Shown piece after piece: positions 6,481 to 8,635 of a stretch of DNA of 8,635 bases (positions within the stretch are counted from its first letter, which is position 1; the number at the start of each line of letters is the position of its first letter). Made by a program: the position numbers and the translations under genes. The notes under the pieces were generated by a model. The model made no database searches. It saw only the letters and a program-made list of their open reading frames with translations, and was not told the origin of the DNA. This stretch comes from Acidobacteriota bacterium. GTDB lineage: Bacteria > Acidobacteriota > Vicinamibacteria > Vicinamibacterales > UBA2999. The stretch covers positions 1 through 8,635 of the forward strand of contig JACCSI010000145.1 of the NCBI GenBank assembly GCA_013813075.1, written 5' to 3'.

Positions 6481-8460
6481 TCAACCCTCGAAAAACCGCT
6501 CGATGTCGCCGAGGTCGTGGGTCATTGGTGACGGCGGCAACGACGCGAGGAACCGGCGGCCATACCCCATCGTCTTCAAGCGGGGATCGAGCACCGCCAG
6601 CACGCCGCGGTCCGTTCGGTGTCGAATCAGCCGTCCCAGCCCTTGCAGCAGGTTCAGAATGGCTACTGGCACTTGATAGTCGTTGAAGGCGTCTCCACCG
6701 TCGGCGGAGATCGCTTCGATGCGAGCCGCGGTAATCGGGTCGGCCGGCGACGCAAACGGCAGCTTGTCGATGACCACGCAACTGAGTTGCTCGCCGGCGA
6801 CATCGACGCCCTGCCAGAACGCGGACGTGGCGAGCAGGACGGCGTGCGGGGTGGTGCGGAACTGCTTCAGCAGCGTGCTGCGCGGCGCGGTGCCCTGCAC
6901 CAGCAGCGGGTAGCGCAGTGTGCCCATGATCGACTCATACACCGCGTGCATCATTGCGTAGCTCGTGAAGAGTACGAACGCACGGCCCTGCGTGCGTTGC
7001 AGAATCGCGGTCACCTGCGTCGCGACCGCATCGGCAAACTCCGGCGCTTTCGGCGCCGGCATGCGGCGCGGCAGATACATGAGACTCTGGCGTGCGAAGT
7101 CGAATTCTGACGGCACGCATAACTCCACCGCATCGTCGATTCCGAGGCGGCGGCGGACGTAGTCGAACGACCCGGCAACTGCGAGCGTCGCCGAGGTCAG
7201 CACCGTGGCCTTCATGCGGCCAAGCAGGTGTGCTTTCACGATCTGCGAGACGTCGATCGGCGCGCCTCGCAGAAACACGCCGCGCCCGCGCGTCTCGACA
7301 AAATACACGTACGAGCGATCCGACGCGGCCAGCAGGAACCGAAGGTCGTCGCGGACCTCACCCGCGCGTCGAGCAACGGACATCGCGTCTTCGTCCGGCT
7401 CGCGGCCCGCTGCGTGGGCGCCAGTCCCGCCGGCCAGCGCCATCACCGCTTCGAGCCCGTCCAGCGCCGTCCCGAGTGCCAGGCCGTGGTCGATGATGTC
7501 GCCGAACCACTCGGGCCCGATTCGCTGACGCTCCTCGCCCGAACGGCCGCGCTGCCGCCGCGCCATGGCAATGGCGCCAAAAAATGCGCGGGCATGATCC
7601 GACACGCGCGACACCGCGCGCTGAATTTCACCATTGGGGTCGTTGGTCGTGGTGCTCTTCGACACCCGGTCGCCGTCGCGCACCAGATCATCGAGCCGAT
7701 AGTTGCTGATTGCAATGCCGAAGTACTGCGTCGCCACGTCTTCGAGCTGGTGCGCTTCGTCGAGCACGAGGTGCGCACATTCGGGGATAACTTCGCCGTA
7801 TGAATTGTGGCGGACCGCCGCGTCCGCACAGAGCAAGTGGTGGTTGACCACGACGACGTCGGATTCCGCTGCGCGCTGGCGCATGCGCGTCACGAAGCAT
7901 TCCTGATACTGCGGACAGTCGGTGCCGAGGCAGGTCTCGGCGGTCGCCGCGACATCGCTCCAGAGGCCGCTGTCGTCGGGCAGGTCCTCGAGTTCGGCAC
8001 GGTCGCCGGTTTCGGTCGCTGCCGCCCATGACGCCATGGAATCCAGCACACCCGGCGGCCTGCTGGCGCGCGCCTGGTCGAAGCGATGCAGGCACAGGTA
8101 GTTGGCGCGGCCCTTCATGTAGGCGGCGCGAAACGTCACGGCCAACGCCTTCGCGAGCGCGGGGAGATCCTTGAAGTAGATCTGTTCTTGAAGGGTTTTC
8201 GTTCCGGTGGAAATGAGAACGCGCTGTCCGCTGAGAATGGCCGGCACCAGATACGCCATCGTCTTGCCGGTTCCCGTCCCCGCTTCGGCAAGCAGCACAC
8301 CTCCATCGGCGAGCACGTCGGCCACTGCACGCGCCATCTGCCGTTGGCCGCCGCGCGGCTCGAAATGCTCGATCGCACGCGCGAGCGGGCCGTCGTCCGC
8401 AAACGCCTCGTCGACTGCGCTCAGGCCGACCGATCGTCGTAGAGGGGAAACTTCTGGCAC
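6481..8460 (-). CDS. dinG: DinG/YoaA-family ATP-dependent DNA helicase (XPD-like, Fe-S)
   Basis: This is a superfamily 2 helicase moving 5'-3' on DNA. The family unwinds forks, D-loops, R-loops or G-quadruplexes in replication and repair. At 659 residues it is nearer to YoaA than to E. coli DinG in length. In order: RGGQRQMA Q-like motif (37-44), Walker A AEAGTGTGKT (58-67), Fe-S ligands Cys123, Cys177, Cys182 and Cys188 (spacing x53-x4-x5), VVNHHLL (204-210), LDEAH box (233-237), then the second motor domain with TSATL (422-426), FWQGVDV (548-554) and QGLGRLIRH motif VI (606-614). No exonuclease domain precedes it, unlike some Gram-positive DinG. The start is GTG at 8460, 40 bases inside the end of glyA. 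The next in-frame Met (residue 42) would remove the Q motif, so the GTG is needed. There is no strong ribosome binding site. All catalytic motifs are intact. Confidence 0.95.
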   Translation of the reverse strand: MPEVSPLRRSVGLSAVDEAFADDGPLARAIEHFEPRGGQRQMARAVADVLADGGVLLAEAGTGTGKTMAYLVPAILSGQRVLISTGTKTLQEQIYFKDLPALAKALAVTFRAAYMKGRANYLCLHRFDQARASRPPGVLDSMASWAAATETGDRAELEDLPDDSGLWSDVAATAETCLGTDCPQYQECFVTRMRQRAAESDVVVVNHHLLCADAAVRHNSYGEVIPECAHLVLDEAHQLEDVATQYFGIAISNYRLDDLVRDGDRVSKSTTTNDPNGEIQRAVSRVSDHARAFFGAIAMARRQRGRSGEERQRIGPEWFGDIIDHGLALGTALDGLEAVMALAGGTGAHAAGREPDEDAMSVARRAGEVRDDLRFLLAASDRSYVYFVETRGRGVFLRGAPIDVSQIVKAHLLGRMKATVLTSATLAVAGSFDYVRRRLGIDDAVELCVPSEFDFARQSLMYLPRRMPAPKAPEFADAVATQVTAILQRTQGRAFVLFTSYAMMHAVYESIMGTLRYPLLVQGTAPRSTLLKQFRTTPHAVLLATSAFWQGVDVAGEQLSCVVIDKLPFASPADPITAARIEAISADGGDAFNDYQVPVAILNLLQGLGRLIRHRTDRGVLAVLDPRLKTMGYGRRFLASLPPSPMTHDLGDIERFFEG

Positions 8461-8635
8461 AAATGCTCAACTTCAGCCCTGACGCTGCTCAGCACGCTGC
8501 TGTCTTCGGGCGACGCCAGCACCCGGGCGATGTACTCGGCCACCCGGTCCATTTCCTTCTCGCCCATGCCGCGGGTCGTGACCGCCGGCGTCCCGATGCG
8601 GATGCCGCTGGCGACCATTGGCGGGTTCTGGTCGA
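8421..8635 (-). CDS. glyA: Serine hydroxymethyltransferase, C-terminal end; 5' part outside window
   Basis: GlyA is the PLP enzyme that interconverts serine and glycine and charges THF to 5,10-methylene-THF, a main one-carbon source in the cytoplasm. Only about the last 70 residues are here, with the frame open to the window edge. The diagnostic segment DQNPP followed by MVASGIRIGTPAVTTRGM is the conserved GlyA C-terminal region (SGxRxGTPAxTTRG). It is followed by the end helices EMDRVAEYIARVL and the tail VRAEVEHLCQKFPLY. The PLP lysine lies outside the window. The last 40 bases overlap the dinG coding region in another frame. Like the cyclodeaminase in this window it belongs to folate one-carbon metabolism, but dinG and the 187-base gap lie between them and no functional link is evident. 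Confidence 0.93.
   Translation of the reverse strand, partial: DQNPPMVASGIRIGTPAVTTRGMGEKEMDRVAEYIARVLASPEDSSVLSSVRAEVEHLCQKFPLYDDRSA

Noticed and set aside
7688..8470. A 260-codon minus-strand frame overlapping dinG
   Set aside because: It is out of frame with the helicase motifs, very rich in Arg, Cys and Gly, and cuts through the Walker A and Fe-S coding region.

Overview
The window is GC-rich bacterial chromosome, densely packed with housekeeping and metabolic genes. I see no mobile element, CRISPR array, tRNA or rRNA. Three features suggest an Acidobacteriota member, perhaps Vicinamibacteria-like: the codon composition, a secreted protein that joins a carboxypeptidase-regulatory-like domain to TPRs, and DivIVA together with YggS in a GC-rich Gram-negative-like setting. 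This placement is an inference from gene style, not a marker-based identification.

Left arm, plus strand (1-1851): the 3' end of lepA (elongation factor 4), then lepB (signal peptidase I), then a small exported DUF4845-like protein whose TTG start overlaps the lepB stop. This is the widespread lepA-lepB arrangement. It meets the minus-strand genes tail to tail at 1852-1913, where there is a GC-rich inverted repeat but no T tract.

Central block, minus strand (6293 down to 1914): six genes in one direction with overlaps or a very short gap. In transcription order they are a secreted TPR protein, yggS (PLP-binding homeostasis protein), divIVA (coiled-coil polar or septal protein), yggU (DUF167), hutI (imidazolonepropionase) and a stand-alone cyclodeaminase/cyclohydrolase of the FTCD C-terminal family. 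The spacing fits a single transcript joining a division-type cluster to two genes of histidine and one-carbon metabolism. HutI makes formiminoglutamate. The FTCD_C protein would act two steps later, on formimino-THF or methenyl-THF, but hutH, hutU and the formiminotransferase are not in this window.

Right arm, minus strand (8635 down to 6481): the 3' end of glyA (serine hydroxymethyltransferase) overlaps by 40 bases the start of a complete DinG/YoaA-type helicase with all four iron-sulfur cysteines. A 187-base gap (6294-6480) separates dinG from the TPR gene. It holds two near-identical 14-mers flanking small GC hairpins and is the only non-coding stretch of note.

No new defence, mobile or biosynthetic system is visible. 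The points worth a second look are the gene order of the central block, the small protein after lepB, and the repeat structure at 6321-6395.
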